Assembly: GCA_903772945.1 (NCBI GenBank)
Contig: CAICTM010000793.1
Span: forward strand, 1 to 48,501
Source of the DNA: Seminavis robusta
Taxonomy: Eukaryota; Bacillariophyta; Bacillariophyceae; Naviculales; Naviculaceae
DNA: 48,501 bases
Reading direction: 5' to 3'
Shown here: in pieces, positions 31,433-43,834 of the stretch
Numbering within the stretch: the stretch's first letter is position 1
Layout: every line of letters begins with the position of its first letter
Position numbers and translations under genes: made by a program
Notes under the pieces: model-generated
Seen by the model: only the letters and a program-made list of their open reading frames with translations
Databases searched by the model: none
Told to the model about the DNA's origin: nothing

Positions 31433-32692
31433 CTAATTGCCATCATCCGGATTGCTGCTGCTATCACTACTACTTTTGCTCCTTCGACTGAGAATCACCC
31501 CCACAATGATTCCAATCATGATAAACATGACCAAATTGGCCATCATGGATAATCGGAGGCAGACATCCTTTTTGGTCTCTTCGGCCGCCTCGTTGTTGCC
31601 CGTTGTGGAAAAGGGTGTGGCTTGTGGCAGATTCTGTTCCATTACCGGCCGTGCTTCGGGTTCGTAGGTATTATTATTCGTACGGAGTGCCATTTCGGGA
31701 TCCGGATGTGCTTGTGAATGATTGTGGTTCTGGCGAGTATTACTCGAAAGAACAGTGATATGGTTGTTGTTGTCGTGATTGTTGTTGTGTTCCGAAGTCG
31801 TGGTCTCGTTGCTGACTCCGTTGGTGTGGACCGAGGATTGCTGCTCTAGCATGATGGGTTGCGCGGGCAACACCATGTCACTAGATTGTATTCCCGCCGT
31901 AGCATGGGCTCCGGGCAGGCTAATGCTGTTGCCACTGCTACGAAAACTGGGATTTGGTTGATACCCCAGACTGGGTTGTCTCTTGGAGGGAGGCATTTCG
32001 AGACTGGCGGGCGATTTGTCATTGCTGTTGTTGTTGAAATCTTGTAGTTGTTGTTTGGCACTGGGCTTGCTGCGGTCACTGATCATGCTGGCTTTGGAGA
32101 AGGAGGAGAGGTCGTCGATGCTTTTGCTGTAGGCGGCGTCATCCTTTTTTAGACTGGCCTTTTTAATTTTATTGTCGGAATGGGAATTCTTATAGCCAGC
32201 GGCTGTACTGCTATATTTGCTGCTGCTGTGATGATCCACCGTTTCTTCTTCCAGCAATGTAGCGAGACCATTACTCGTGGCAGCCGACTGCAGATCGTCG
32301 TTTCGTTGTTGTTGTTGTTGTTGTTGTGTGGATGTCGATGTGGACCCTCTCGTGGCACCACCCGACCCGGCACTCAAATCGGGCATGGCGGCATCGGCCA
32401 CATTGGCCAAATTTTGAGCCGACGGGTACATGGTCGGTACAAATAGCTCGGACCGATAAAAGTGCAGCGTGGTCACCGAAGAGGCACACGATTGATCGTC
32501 GACATGAATCATACTGGGAGGACTCGTGACGGATTCTTCCTCGTACGCTGTGCTCTGCGCGTTGTTGTGGTGTTGTTCCTCCTGGGACAATGTCCATTCC
32601 GACGGTCGACTCTCGGTAGACGGCACCGCTGCCGAGTCCGTGGACGCCTTGACACCGTCGGTTTCGGATAATGGGTCGTTCGATGAAGCCAT
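31433..32692 (-). CDS. Disordered protein with C-terminal membrane anchor
   Basis: 419 aa, single exon. The ATG at 32692 lies in a good context (ACCATGG). The first ~370 residues are hydrophilic, rich in S, N, Q, H and D, with a glutamine run (about 123-130) and asparagine repeats. One transmembrane helix lies at about 378-400 (MMANLVMFIMIGIIVGVIL), followed by a short RRSKSSSDSSS tail. The layout resembles the cytosolic half plus transmembrane helix of the LRR proteins in this window but lacks any ectodomain. It could be a tail-anchored protein or a truncated relative. No catalytic domain is visible; function unknown. Confidence 0.7.
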   Translation of the reverse strand: MASSNDPLSETDGVKASTDSAAVPSTESRPSEWTLSQEEQHHNNAQSTAYEEESVTSPPSMIHVDDQSCASSVTTLHFYRSELFVPTMYPSAQNLANVADAAMPDLSAGSGGATRGSTSTSTQQQQQQQRNDDLQSAATSNGLATLLEEETVDHHSSSKYSSTAAGYKNSHSDNKIKKASLKKDDAAYSKSIDDLSSFSKASMISDRSKPSAKQQLQDFNNNSNDKSPASLEMPPSKRQPSLGYQPNPSFRSSGNSISLPGAHATAGIQSSDMVLPAQPIMLEQQSSVHTNGVSNETTTSEHNNNHDNNNHITVLSSNTRQNHNHSQAHPDPEMALRTNNNTYEPEARPVMEQNLPQATPFSTTGNNEAAEETKKDVCLRLSMMANLVMFIMIGIIVGVILSRRSKSSSDSSSNPDDGN

Positions 32693-34194
32693 GGTGTTGA
32701 TATTATGATATGCTTCGACGAGTACGAGTATAGCTAGCCAGCTGTGGTTCTTTTTATGATCGTTGCTGATATGCTATGCTGTGCTTGGACTGTCATGCAC
32801 TCGGTTTGATTGAATTGAGTTGAGTTTTTGAGGGGTGTCCAGTCAGTAGTGATGTTCTGGTTTTTGTGCCTCCATTCAATTCCAGAATCCTTCCACAAGT
32901 GGCATCAATAGCAATAATGTCACCTACCCCAACGCACCCCCACTGACTCATCTGTAGCAAAGCGAAATAAGAATTTGTGACGCGCCAAAAACGGGATTGT
33001 CTTCAAAAGACTTCTTTGCAACAACAGCGGGGGTGAACAACGGTCCAACTGCGACGCAAGTGTCTCTTCATGCTTCATGACAGCTTTTTTTTCAAAAGGC
33101 AACAATAGGAACTATCGAACCGAATGATGAATGAATCGAAGAGGGTGTACACACTACAGGTGCAGAGAGTAACCAACGCTATGCAGCTAGCTAGCTAGGT
33201 TCTGTAAAGATTTCAGATATTTGGTGGATGAGGAAAATAATGTTTGCCTGGATTAGATTGTTCCAGTCATCGTGCTGCTTGACCAAATAAATGTTGGGCG
33301 TGGGTCTTTGCTGCAGGTGTTTGTACTGACTTGGATTTGGGCAGCCAGGCAAGTGCTGGAATCGATAGTACTAACGAGGATGGGCATGGCAGGCAGCCAT
33401 GGATCCTGGACTTGGGCCAAGCGGCGGCATGGGGCTGGGCCTCGAGGAGAAACTCGACTACTGAGTACTACCTAATACCCGAGCCCTAGCTCGTGGGTAG
33501 TCCTCAAGCACATCTCGTCTGAATCCGTTATTAGACGTTCAGTTTTTTTTTACTGAGTACTACCTAGTAGTAGTAGAGGTTGGGTATGGATTCTGGACTT
33601 GACAGTGGCCACGAATGGGGCTTGGGCGTATCGTACGGTGCCGGTAGGTCCATTTGTTTGTTCTGGACTTGTACCAGTGGATCCAGGTCCAAGTACTCGA
33701 GTAGCCGGAGTGTTGCCCCCGGTATTCCGCCCGACCGATTTGGTTTTATTGAAATTGATAGCCAGTGAGCTTTCGACCCGCTCGAATGGCATCATGCCAA
33801 ATGACCTTGCTAAGTATCTTCACAAGGTACAATTCTTGCATGCCTCATTGATAATGAGGCATCTTGAAGAACCCGATGCTCGGTACTTCTCACACTCTAA
33901 TTACCATGCTTCAACTGCTCTGGTGTGACTTCTCCACATTTTCGTCGCCAAAGGGCTTAGTTGTCTCAATGTGCAAGTACCAAAAGCGAAACCAAGGGCC
34001 TAAGTGAGGCACCTCACAACTGATCGAAAGTGTTCTGCTGTGACGGTTGCCGATTTGTATTGTATCGATGCTTCAAGGGGCCACAAAAGCTGTGCAAGAA
34101 GCAACCAACGATGTTGCATGTTGCATGCAAAATAATGGATGCCACAAATTGGAACCATCACACAATAATGAATGCTGCAAAACGGGAACAAACC
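32693..34194. other. Intergenic spacer with a short duplication
   Basis: No gene supported. ACTGAGTACTACCTA occurs at about 33459-33473 and again at about 33551-33565. ATGGAT(C/T)CTGGACTTG occurs twice (about 33398 and 33585), indicating a diverged local duplication. CTAGCTAGCTAGG lies near 33187. The frame of the LRR gene is open back to 34030 but starts with GTG there. Confidence 0.5.
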
Positions 34195-37092
34195 ATGGAT
34201 CATACGACCTTGGATCGCCTTGTTTCAATGGCACCTGCTGTGGAAGGAGATGACTTCAAGGGTAAGGACGAGGAACTGGGTAGCGTTTGCAAGATTACAG
34301 CAGATGAAGATGCTGCTGTGAGGGTATCCATGCTGGACTTGGACGCCAGTGGTAGCAGCTTCCCAAGCGAACACACTGCTTGGACCAACAGCAGCACCAC
34401 ACAAACTCTGAATGATGACAGCCAGACGAGTTTCGTACTGGAAGAATGCAAGCGAATGGTTGCGTTCCCACGGGGTCGTTCCAGGCTTGCAACGACGAGT
34501 CCTCTTGGTCCAAGCAAAAAACCCAGCATCAAAGCCGCCTGCAGTAGTCTGGACGACTCGAACGTGACGTTGCCAACCCTGTCTACTGCAACAGAAGACT
34601 TCTCGAGTAATCACGAAAGCACTACAAGCTTTGGCCTGGAAGATAGCAAGCATAGCATTGTTCATACTCCACCAAAGACTCGACGCATCCTTGTTGTCAG
34701 GAGAGGCAGTTTGATTCCAACTACACCAACCACGCCTCGACTAACTACCAGCATTATTGATTTGGGGTCTGATCTTGCACTTCCACCAAACAGCGCCATA
34801 CAGGAAGATTGCAAGGAAAGTGTAGTGCTCTCTCCAAGCTCGTCGAGTTTGCGCAGATCCAGTGCCCCATCTCTGTCTCCTCGGGGAGTAAGCACAAGAC
34901 TCGTGAATAGCTCGTCGGGGATCATGAACTTGCCATCTCTTCCCACGTTGGACCGCGTACACAGCCGTGGCTCCAGCCAGATGCTAAGGGAAAGCAAAGA
35001 TTCCGTGACCTATCCCAGAACTCGAAGAGCCAGCGCCCCTTGTCTTCAACGCTTGGAAAACACTGCTAGTCGACGACGTTCCGATACACGTGGCTTGGCC
35101 CGCAAGTCTTTCAAGAACCGGGCGGTCCACTCGAGACCAGAAGCGGTGCAGCAAAGAGGCCTTCGATCCAAACGGTCCAGATCATGGACCCATCAAGAGC
35201 GTCGATCCAGTCAAGCTACTATGGTGACAACACCTTCCACGAGGAACACCAAGGCAGGACTTCGTCGACACACTAGTTGGAATGTGTTTCTTCTTGGCGC
35301 GAGAGACAGTTTGGATAATGATCATGATGCACAGAGCAAGGTACAGCAACGGTCGTCTCACCATCACAAGTCCTGGGCAGATAAGGAGGCCAAGCGGTCT
35401 CAAAGGTCATCATGGTCTTCGAGTCCCTCTGCGAGACGAAACACAATGCCGGTGGTGCCAGTGCCAACCAAAAGAGGCCTACGGAGAGCTACACATGGCC
35501 CAAGCTCACTAATACCAGGGGCATACGCTTGTGGCGAACGTCCCGTGTTCCTGGCCATGGCTCGCCCACAAAGCAGAAGCGAGGACGAAACGGAAGACGA
35601 GTTTCATGTCATGATTGACAACGATGCGGAAGACGAATGGGAATTGACCACTGCCGATTTCCATGGCGACGACTACGACGAAGAAGAGTCGATCCATTTC
35701 TATCCGGAGCGTCCAAGGGCTGAACGACGACCACCACCGACCACCACAACGAAGCCTGAAGAAGCAGTCAAGAACGAGGAAGAACAGAACAGGCGAAGCA
35801 AACGCCTGGCATACAGTCTTGTTGTCCTGCTAGGACTCATTTCGTTCTTTGCGTTTGGAGCCATCATTATCAAGCCGTCATTCCTATACGACGAAATAAC
35901 TGAACTGGAGGACAGCAGCAACCCTCGGCATGGACCGACGTTTCATTCACGAGAACACGCAACGATGGTCCTGCTGGAAAGTCTCCCATTGGCTACAAAG
36001 CAAAAAATCCAAAACGACGACGGATCCCCACAATCCAGGGCCTTTGATTGGATCAGCAATGACCCCAACCTGTTAAGCTTTCCGTTGTGGTTGATGCGGC
36101 AGCGATTCGCCTTAGCAGCAATCTTCCATTCCTTGCAAGGATCCAGCTGGCCTTTGGATCTCCAGAAGCGATGGCTTTCCTATAAAGATGATGAATGTAG
36201 CTGGGGCTCAACTGCTGCAAGCCCATGCAATCTGGATGGAACTTATGTTAGACTTTCTCTGGATAGAATACCAAGTCTGGGGAGGGGTCTGCCCGGTGAA
36301 GTGACCTTGCTGACATCCCTGCAAGAGCTGTCAATCACTCACACAACACAGAATGCTTCCCTGGAATTGTTACTCCCTGAGAGGCTGAATGAGCTGCCAA
36401 CTTTGGAGATCATCAATCTTTCGAACAATAACCTTGCAGGATCCACCATTCCAAGGTTTCTTGGATCCTTCCCAAACCTGAAGGAACTATACTTGGCAGA
36501 AGCCTCTTTGGTTGGGTCCATTCCCAATGAGTTGAGCCAGCTGGCTAGGCTTGAAACTCTGGATTTGTCCCAGAACTTTCTCACAGGGACAATGATGCAA
36601 AATGCAGCCGCCATGACCAACATGGGCGCTCTCTGGCTCCATGAGAACAGCCTGTCTGGCCCGCTTCCTCCATCTTGGTCGTCCCTTGACAAGCTACATT
36701 CTCTATTCTTATATTCCAACACCCTAACAGGCACGCTGCCGCCTGAATGGGGTGCCTTGACTGGTTTGAAGGAGCTGCGACTTAGCCACAACCTGCTTCA
36801 CGGCACAATACCAAATGAATGGGGGACAATGTCGAGTCTGAACAGCTTTGCTGTCGATGGGAATGAAGAGCTCGGAGGGTCAATCCCAAATCTGATTTGT
36901 TCACATTCTCAGTAAGTTGTGCTGTGCTGTTGATGACTGCATTGTTTCGTTCAGCCTTGGAACTAGTAATCTCATTGTGGCTTATTGTTGCGTCGTAGAG
37001 TCAACAGGATGCACTTTTCAGTGGATTGCAAGCAGATCCAGTGCTGTATTTACGCACCAGAAAAGTACAAGAATGCTGAACACCACCAGTAG
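34195..37092 (+). CDS. Leucine-rich-repeat receptor-like membrane protein, two exons
   Basis: Predicted 933 aa. Exon 1 is 34195-36911 and exon 2 is 37008-37092. The intron starts GTAAGT and ends CAACAG; an acceptor nine bases earlier also keeps the frame. The start chosen is the ATG with context ACCATGG; in-frame ATGs at 34111, 34135 and 34168 are possible. Residues 1-540 are Ser/Arg-rich and disordered, probably cytosolic. A transmembrane helix lies at about 540-562 (LVVLLGLISFFAFGAIII). A juxtamembrane module (SRAFDWISNDPN, RQRFALA) follows, then LRRs from about 700 (LPTLEIINLSNNNLAGSTIP type). Exon 2 closes the ectodomain with a Cys-rich cap (FSVDCKQIQCC). There is no kinase. A surface recognition or adhesion role is inferred. 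Confidence 0.85.
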
Positions 37093-37601
37093 CGCATCTT
37101 GATGAGCTGATCCTGTCGCGGACATCTGATAACGAGCTTGCGGCTTGAATGCATATACACCAGCAGCAAATTCACCCCCTGATAAGCTCTTATAAGCAGC
37201 ATCAAGCAACACAGAGGAAGGAGCGAACTCAAATGTTCGGTACCGTGACCAGCCCTGCGGTAGCTCTGGAACCAATGCATGGTATGCATCAAGGTGCAGA
37301 AGCAAACTACATGTAGGGAGTTTTACTGGCACTGTTTGTTTCAAAATCAACACAACCAATGCTGTTGACAACTTGCTTGGTGGATATCATCTCTCAACGC
37401 ACATCCATTTTTAGACAACAAATAATGAATATTGATACTCTGCATCTATCTGCTCTCTATTCTCCTTCCAAACCTGTCCTGGCTGTGGTTCTGGCATGTA
37501 CTCGAGAATTTAGCAGAAGCTAGAGCTGAAGTTTTCCTGACAATTGACAGGGGTCAGTTTTTGGCCTCTTGCTATATATTGCGGCCTGCTAGCCACACCA
37601 A
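37093..37601. other. Spacer between convergent genes
   Basis: The 3' flanks of the LRR gene (plus) and the acyltransferase gene (minus). A minus-strand ORF at 37371-37018 overlaps the last LRR exon and has no recognisable domain. Nothing else seen. Confidence 0.5.
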
Positions 37602-39320
37602 TCAAAGAATCCTGTTTAAGTATGGTAGATGGGCTATTCCGTAGGACAAGGGCCACACAATCAGCTGACTCAAGCAAAAGACAATACACCATCCCATTGC
37701 ATAGTACTCCTCCGCTCCTTGTCCTGGGGGAGCCACTGCTTCTAGGAGCTGCTTTGGTTTTTGTGTTGGGTCAAAGACAATCATCCTGTCCTCCTCCATG
37801 ACTATGACATTAAAGACATGCACGTAGGCGGCACTGACCGCCACAATCACCGTGGGGTGGATCAAGTACACTGTATACGCCGCCTTGTGAAAGAAGCGAC
37901 TGTACCGATTGTGACGCTGCCATGAAACGGATTGAAACAGCTGCACCAGTGCCAACCCCATGTCGACCGTGTACACGCCACTGACGAGAAAAAAGACCAC
38001 GAGGGCCCAGATGGGTTGCCCACTGGGCACATTGTACACGTAGAAAAGGATCACCATCGTGCTGGCTTCCAGCAGCACCAACCCCCGCAAGAGCCACGGC
38101 GAAATGTCCATTTTGTCAGCCAACGGCGCTCCTTGGAGCCATTCGTGATTCCGTGCCATGATTCCCATGGCATACAGGAACAAGTCACAGGTTACACTTC
38201 CGTGCAACAGAGGCATGCCACCAAACGTGACGGGTCCCATGAGTGCTGGGAACGGGAGTAGCAGCACTCCGCAAAAGAGCAATGCGGCCGTCATTCGTAT
38301 GTAGGTGGATGGAAATGGTAATTGTTTCTCTTGCTGTGGTTGTTCCGCCAAGGTGCTATACACCCAATGCAGTGTCAATAACCATATGTTGAACCAAAGA
38401 TGTCCCAGCGTCAAAATGTAGGTGAAACCTTGTTCGGGTGTGGCCACCCAATGTCCCAGGGCCGCCGTCAAGGGCAAGACAGTAAGAAACAACACAATGG
38501 CAGGGTCGTAGAGTCTCTGGCGTTTGCCTCGTATAAAGTCCCGCGTGGTTCTTTTGTTGCGAAAGCTATTGGGTACAAAGTAGGCACTGACAAAAAAGAA
38601 GAGTGGCATGAAGAATCCCTGTAGCAGCATGGAAGATTGTCGCACCAGTTCCGCGAATATGGGTGGTTGGGAGGATTCTCCCACGACGAGGAACCAGAAA
38701 TCTTGACATCCACCAAAGGCACAATTGACATGCAGTGTCACCACGAGAAACGTCAAGAAACTCTTGAGATTGTCCAAAAAGACGAGGCGCGAAGAAGTGA
38801 CTGGAACAGGAGTGTCCTCTTCTTCTATCAATATGTCATTGTCATTGTCATCTCCGTCGTCCTTGGCATGGACTTCTGTGACACTGGTCGCTGTCACGGC
38901 AATCTTTGAGGATTCTGCTGTTGATTCTGCAGCCAGATTTTCAATCTCAAGGTTGGATCGTTTTTGTCCCTCTTCCTGATCCAGAGATCTTGTGTTGTCT
39001 TGTTCCTCGAAAGCCTCTGTTCTCTTGTCACTGGAACGACTGCTTTGTTTTCGATGGGTGCATATGGTACAACGACAACTGCCACCAACATAAATCCCCG
39101 TCACCAGTAGAATCATCATCAAGGACGTGACTGACTGCCCCAGGTACTCTTGCACTGTCTTGTCAATGGTCACTTGGATTCCCATGAGGCCCAACAATCC
39201 CAAACACCACAAGGTTAGCCGAAAGCTACAACAGCTGCAGCGGCAGCCATTATTATTAATATCACTGGTCTCTTCCATACTGGTAGTCCCTGATTTGGTG
39301 CTATTAATATCTGATTGCAT
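37602..39320 (-). CDS. Acyltransferase-3 family membrane protein
   Basis: 572 aa, single exon, ATG at 39320. Two extra N-terminal helices (about 31-48 and 62-80) and an acidic loop precede the acyltransferase-3 domain (about 178-565). That domain opens with RLVFLDNLKSFLTFLVVTLH, the family's typical first-helix signature with a following histidine, and has about ten helices, including FFMPLFFFVSAYFV, the loop FRNKRTTRDFIRGKRQRLYDP, GHLWFNIWLL and AAYTVYLIHPTVIV near the end. Family members transfer acyl groups to sugars or other carbohydrates across membranes; OpgC and OafA are known bacterial examples. The substrate here is unknown. The gene is convergent with the LRR gene. Confidence 0.88.
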   Translation of the reverse strand: MQSDINSTKSGTTSMEETSDINNNGCRCSCCSFRLTLWCLGLLGLMGIQVTIDKTVQEYLGQSVTSLMMILLVTGIYVGGSCRCTICTHRKQSSRSSDKRTEAFEEQDNTRSLDQEEGQKRSNLEIENLAAESTAESSKIAVTATSVTEVHAKDDGDDNDNDILIEEEDTPVPVTSSRLVFLDNLKSFLTFLVVTLHVNCAFGGCQDFWFLVVGESSQPPIFAELVRQSSMLLQGFFMPLFFFVSAYFVPNSFRNKRTTRDFIRGKRQRLYDPAIVLFLTVLPLTAALGHWVATPEQGFTYILTLGHLWFNIWLLTLHWVYSTLAEQPQQEKQLPFPSTYIRMTAALLFCGVLLLPFPALMGPVTFGGMPLLHGSVTCDLFLYAMGIMARNHEWLQGAPLADKMDISPWLLRGLVLLEASTMVILFYVYNVPSGQPIWALVVFFLVSGVYTVDMGLALVQLFQSVSWQRHNRYSRFFHKAAYTVYLIHPTVIVAVSAAYVHVFNVIVMEEDRMIVFDPTQKPKQLLEAVAPPGQGAEEYYAMGWCIVFCLSQLIVWPLSYGIAHLPYLNRIL

Positions 39321-40523
39321 CGTTTCTCGTTGTCATTCTCCAATGGTATGCGAGGGGGGCTTGGCTACCGGTACCGGTATCCCTGTTGTGGAGACGTGGA
39401 GACCCAGAAAAGTGGTCGCAAAGAGAGACCGGAGTGAGTGAGTCGAGTCGAGTCGCAAGATCCAAGGGGAAAAGTGCGTCCAAAAGCACAGCGGTCGTCA
39501 TTCCGACAAAGAACCATTACATGTGGTTATTAGATCTAATAGTTAGAATGAGGTGGGAGCGAGGATCCAGCCCCAGAAGTATTGCGCCAAGATTATTTCA
39601 GAGTTCACCTGGCTGAATGGAGAGAAAGTCGGCTGCTGTGGAGGTGGTTGCTCAAGGTTCCAATGAGCGTGGCTCCAGGCAACCTTGTGTGTCTCTAGAG
39701 ATACTAGCTAGTCTTTTGATCTTGTCTTACACCAAGACAGAGGCAGAATACTGTATGCGATTCAGGAGGAGCGATAGACCTGCCTTGCTTTTTCACAAAA
39801 TTGGCACAGCAGCTTCACTTCGAGCTAGACTATAGCTACATGTAGTTGTTGATTGAATGAATTAATGTTCAAGGCCATCGCATTTATTTGGCATGGTGGT
39901 ACCAGCAGCCATTTTAGTGATGGAACCTCGAGCTCCTGCCTCGTCCATCCGCAGTTTACCGTGCTGGTACCGGTACCGTACCGGTACCGGTACATGTAGT
40001 CTACATGTTAACCAGATAAAAGCACAGCTCTATCGGCTTGAATGTGAAGAATCTTGTGAAGGATTACTGTACCGTAGTCCGTAGTCTATTATAACTAACT
40101 GTGTCTACTAAGTAAGTTGTTACGTTGAATTGAATCACGATTCAATATGGCATTTACAAGTACACTTCGAAACTTTGGGCTTCCGTTTCTCAAGGAAGCA
40201 AGAATGGAGCATAGCTCATTAATCGATAATGACCGACGCCGTTCGTAAGAAGGATAGTGGAGGCCTAGCAATAAATCAGAGAGCCGAAGTCAAAGGAAAG
40301 TTCCAGTCTTTGCTTATTGCTTATTGCATAAGCCACAATACTAGTATATTTATTGAACATGAGCTGGAGTCTGGAGTCATCTTTAAATCTAGTCGAGCAT
40401 TCGTATTTACCGGTACCGGTAGTTACACTGTTACAGTAGTACTGTACTAGTGCTTCGCTAGCTGTGTTTCTTGGGTTCGGCAACCTACATTATTTTTTTA
40501 ATTGATGAGGGGTGTATGCCATT
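39321..40523. other. Intergenic spacer with GTACCGGTAC arrays
   Basis: No gene supported in 1.2 kb. A run of overlapping GGTACCGGTAC palindromes occupies 39966-39993, with single copies near 39369 and 40411. ORFs are short and overlap on both strands. Confidence 0.55.
39966..39993. repeat. Cluster of GTACCGGTAC palindromes
   Basis: Four overlapping GTACCG/CGGTAC units in 28 bp. The same motif recurs singly or in clusters in most long spacers of the window (3840, 14100, 18660, 23130, 40410). Confidence 0.95.
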
Positions 40524-42768
40524 ATGCCAATCAGAAAGCTGGTGGATGGCTTATCGATAGAGGAAGGGTTGCAGAAGTAAGTATTAATAGTCTAGACTAG
40601 ACTACTGAGAGTAGTCTTTTAAAGTGTGAAACATTATCAATCGAAACTCTTTTTTGTGGCTTGGGCAACCAAGTAAGTTGACTGGCAACCACTGCTGCAT
40701 CGTTCATTGCTTTATACTTCTATAGTTTGTCTCCTTTGACCATGGGGAGTGCAGCGTTTGAGATCAATGAGATTCTGCTCCCCCAAATCTCTGCCGTTGT
40801 GAGCATGATGGGGAGCTCCTTGATCATTGGCGAAGTGGTGCAAGATTGGAAGGTTCAGGGTCGAAATTTGGGAGCCCTTTCCCGCACTCTACTCTCCATG
40901 AGTGTGGGAGATTTGCTCTTTTCCTTGTAAGTACCGGTAGTGATCTTCGTCTATTGCGATCGACAGACATGGTCTATCTCTCTCATCTCACCATTCCATC
41001 CTCTACGTATTATAATGTTAGTGGCTGGTTCATGGCCAGTTTTGTGATTAGCCACGAAGAAGACCCCGAGAATCGGCATATGGAGCCGACCAGTGGAGGC
41101 TGCAAGTTTCAGGCATTTATCATCCAAATGGGCTTTCTAGCTTCCATCTCCTTCAATGCTTCCCTCGCCATTATATACTTGCTCATGGTCCAACACAATT
41201 GGACGGGACAACGCCTCATTCGAACCTTCCAACCGGTCGCCTTTGGATTGTGGACTGTGAGTTTTGTCGTGGCACTTCTTCCCCTCATTCTCAATCTCTA
41301 CCACGATGCCGGCCCAATGTGCTGGATTGCCTCGGATGACGCCAATGTGGATGTTTCCAACTTGGTCTTTGTGCTGCAAATTATACCCATTTGGGTTTGC
41401 GCCTTGATGGACTCGGTCATCATGTTCCTGGTCTATCGCAAGACCAAGCAACTGGAACAGACAGCTCTTCGGAATTCCTTCTTTGGACTTGAGGAGGAGG
41501 AGGAAGAAGAAGACCTTAGTGACATGTCTAGTAGATCTAATCAAGAGCAACAACATTCACAGCCTCCTGGTCAACGCAATACGAAAACATCTGAACCTGT
41601 GTTTGAGGATGATTCAGAAGGCCAGCCTGGCCCTGTTTCCAGAGTAGTACAGGCGAACACTGCAGAACCAGTGGACAGAGAGGACCTTGAGGCACAGCTG
41701 GGATCATCGAGCGAAGATTGCAACCAGAGAACTTCAAGCACTCATCTACGCACCTCTTCCGCTTCCCAAAATCATTTCTCCCACATTGCTGCAGTCCAGG
41801 GCCTCTGGTACATTGGAGGCTTCTTTCTCACCTTTGGACCGGCAACTCTATCCGTCGTGGTGTACCTGGTGTCGGGAAGTTACAATGTTCAGCTGTATCG
41901 CATGTCGTACTTCTTCTTGGCGCTGCAGGGCCTTTGGAACTTTCTCATCTTTAGTCGAGGACGACGAGAAATGAAGACTTGGATCGGCGGCAAGGTCAAA
42001 CAGATGGTGTGGGGCGGTCTGTGCTGCCGCTGTTGTATCTTCTTGCCCACACGAAGTGGGGACACTTCCCCCGCGTCGTCATCGCAGCAGCCGAGCAGCC
42101 GATGGATGGCCCGGTCCAACGAATCCACTTTGGTCCACAAGAACAAGATGACTACCTTGTTCTCGGCGATTTCAAACGCTTCCACGGTGATGCATTCCAA
42201 CCAACGAAACAGTTCCACCAAGACGGCAAAGACTGAACCTTTGGTAGAGAGTAGTCTCCGTTGGAGTGCACGAGGATCGGCAACGTCTCATCATGGCTGT
42301 GCGCTCTTGCCTCCCCAATGTCCCCAACGCGACCTCTCCGCACATAGTAGTGAGCCCGGCATGGACGAGGATCTCGAACACGACACCAGCAACAATGCTT
42401 CCATCAGTGAACTATCATTGCCATCTCTCATCATGGACCGCAACACGGCTCCGCAGCGTCCTCAGCGGATTCCTTCTGATAGAGAAATGTCGTCGTCGTC
42501 GTCATCATCATCTGCTTCTGCTTCTTCCTTCACTGACGAGATCAGCGCCAGTGCTGGCAATACAACAATCGTCAGCATGAACGCATCGCCGCAGACGTCG
42601 GATCGACAAGTGTCGGCAGGTCCACCACAACGTCCTCAAAGAGTGCCATCCACGTGCGAGCTATCATCTTGCGACGGTTCCTCGGATTTGGAGTCAGACA
42701 GTGACGAGGAGGACATGTCTTCCACCACCAGCAACACAGACGGAGAAAACGACCGCGTGGAGGGCTAG
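40524..42768 (+). CDS. GPCR-like seven-transmembrane receptor, three exons
   Basis: Predicted 666 aa. Exons are 40524-40576, 40726-40926 and 41022-42768. The introns of 149 and 95 bp both start GTAAGT and end in AG, and the sum keeps one frame. Seven helices are visible at about residues 35-57, 67-91, 113-142, 151-177, 197-223, 343-367 and 375-395. C112 before helix 3 (GGCKFQAF) and C185 in the second outer loop (PMCWIA) can form the classical GPCR disulfide. The layout and FSRGRR after helix 7 recall the Dictyostelium cAMP-receptor-like group. The third inner loop is long and acidic (about 228-340, starting with an E8 run). The ~270-residue tail is serine-rich with paired PQRP motifs, likely phosphorylated. 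Ligand unknown. Confidence 0.85.
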
Positions 42769-43834
42769 TCTAGCTAGAGCTGACAGCTGACAGTGAAGAC
42801 TGATCTACGAACGCTCGAAAGATCCAGCAGCGACTGCCTTGGATTGTCCAAGGAACAGTTGAAGTAGCAACGGAGCAAGAAGGCGCGCACACCCAACGCG
42901 AGAAGACGAGCCAAAACCACGCACCCCTGCGCTACAGTAGTATGATCCCTTTCAGAAATGGGATGGCTTCTTCCTCGACGGAGCTCCAGCCGGTAAAGGC
43001 ATGGAGGAGAGCATTTCAGTGATGGCCCATCGCCTTCCTTTTCAGTCAGGCTTGTATGGCCCGTTGCCCATAGAAGCGTCAATCTTCAATCAAAACACGT
43101 TTCTTGTTGTCGTTCGCAGCCATATTGACATAAAGACTTTTGGCATTTCTGAAGGACAACGGATGTCCAGCTGTCACAGTAGCCCAGAATGTGGCAATTC
43201 ATAAAAAAACGATGGGCAACCTGGATGTCTGCGGAATTGCGCACGTCGATCCCTCTGTTTCACAACCCCCCTAGGCCAAAAGTTTGCATTCTTTTGTTCC
43301 GGTTCTGTACAACTCAAATCATTCCCTTCAGTCGTAGATCTAAAATGTCAGTTGTTTCGTTACGATGCTGCCTAGCTAGTTGTTCATGCCATTACTTCGG
43401 CAGCATACCCACAGGCAAGGAATCCTCGCCTGTGTTTGATCTTGTACATCGTGCCCCCCAAAGGCAGTTGTTGCTTCCAGCAGAACGTACGGTACCCGAC
43501 AACGAACCACAAAATTCCAAAGGCAAATCAAAGAATGATGTCCGAATCAGCGCTGTTGATGTCCGACACCAAACAGCAAGACCCGCCTAAGGCAGCTGGC
43601 CGGATGACAGCTCGACACAATCACTCCAAATTGACCCGTATTCCAAGCTCGGAATACGAGCTGGTTGGCAAGAAGACGCCAAGGAACCAGAAAGAGGCCC
43701 AGTGCTGAAGGTATTGGAAAGCAGCCACAGCATCATCAATTGTGTTTGTATGTAACTTAGTCTCCTTCTGTACAGTGTGCGCCGAATTCAAAGAAGACCT
43801 TGAAGAAATCGGTTTTCTCGTCCAACTCAACCAA
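42769..43834. other. Spacer between GPCR-like and LRR genes
   Basis: No confident gene. A 57-codon ORF starting at the ATG near 43538 and ending at 43708 is hydrophilic and lies 127 bp past the end of the LRR gene on the opposite strand; no domain seen. Other ORFs overlap one another. Confidence 0.45.

Noticed and set aside
43436..43708. Small hydrophilic ORF ending at 43708
   Set aside because: Starts without good context in its longest form, has no domain, and no partner exon could be placed with confidence.
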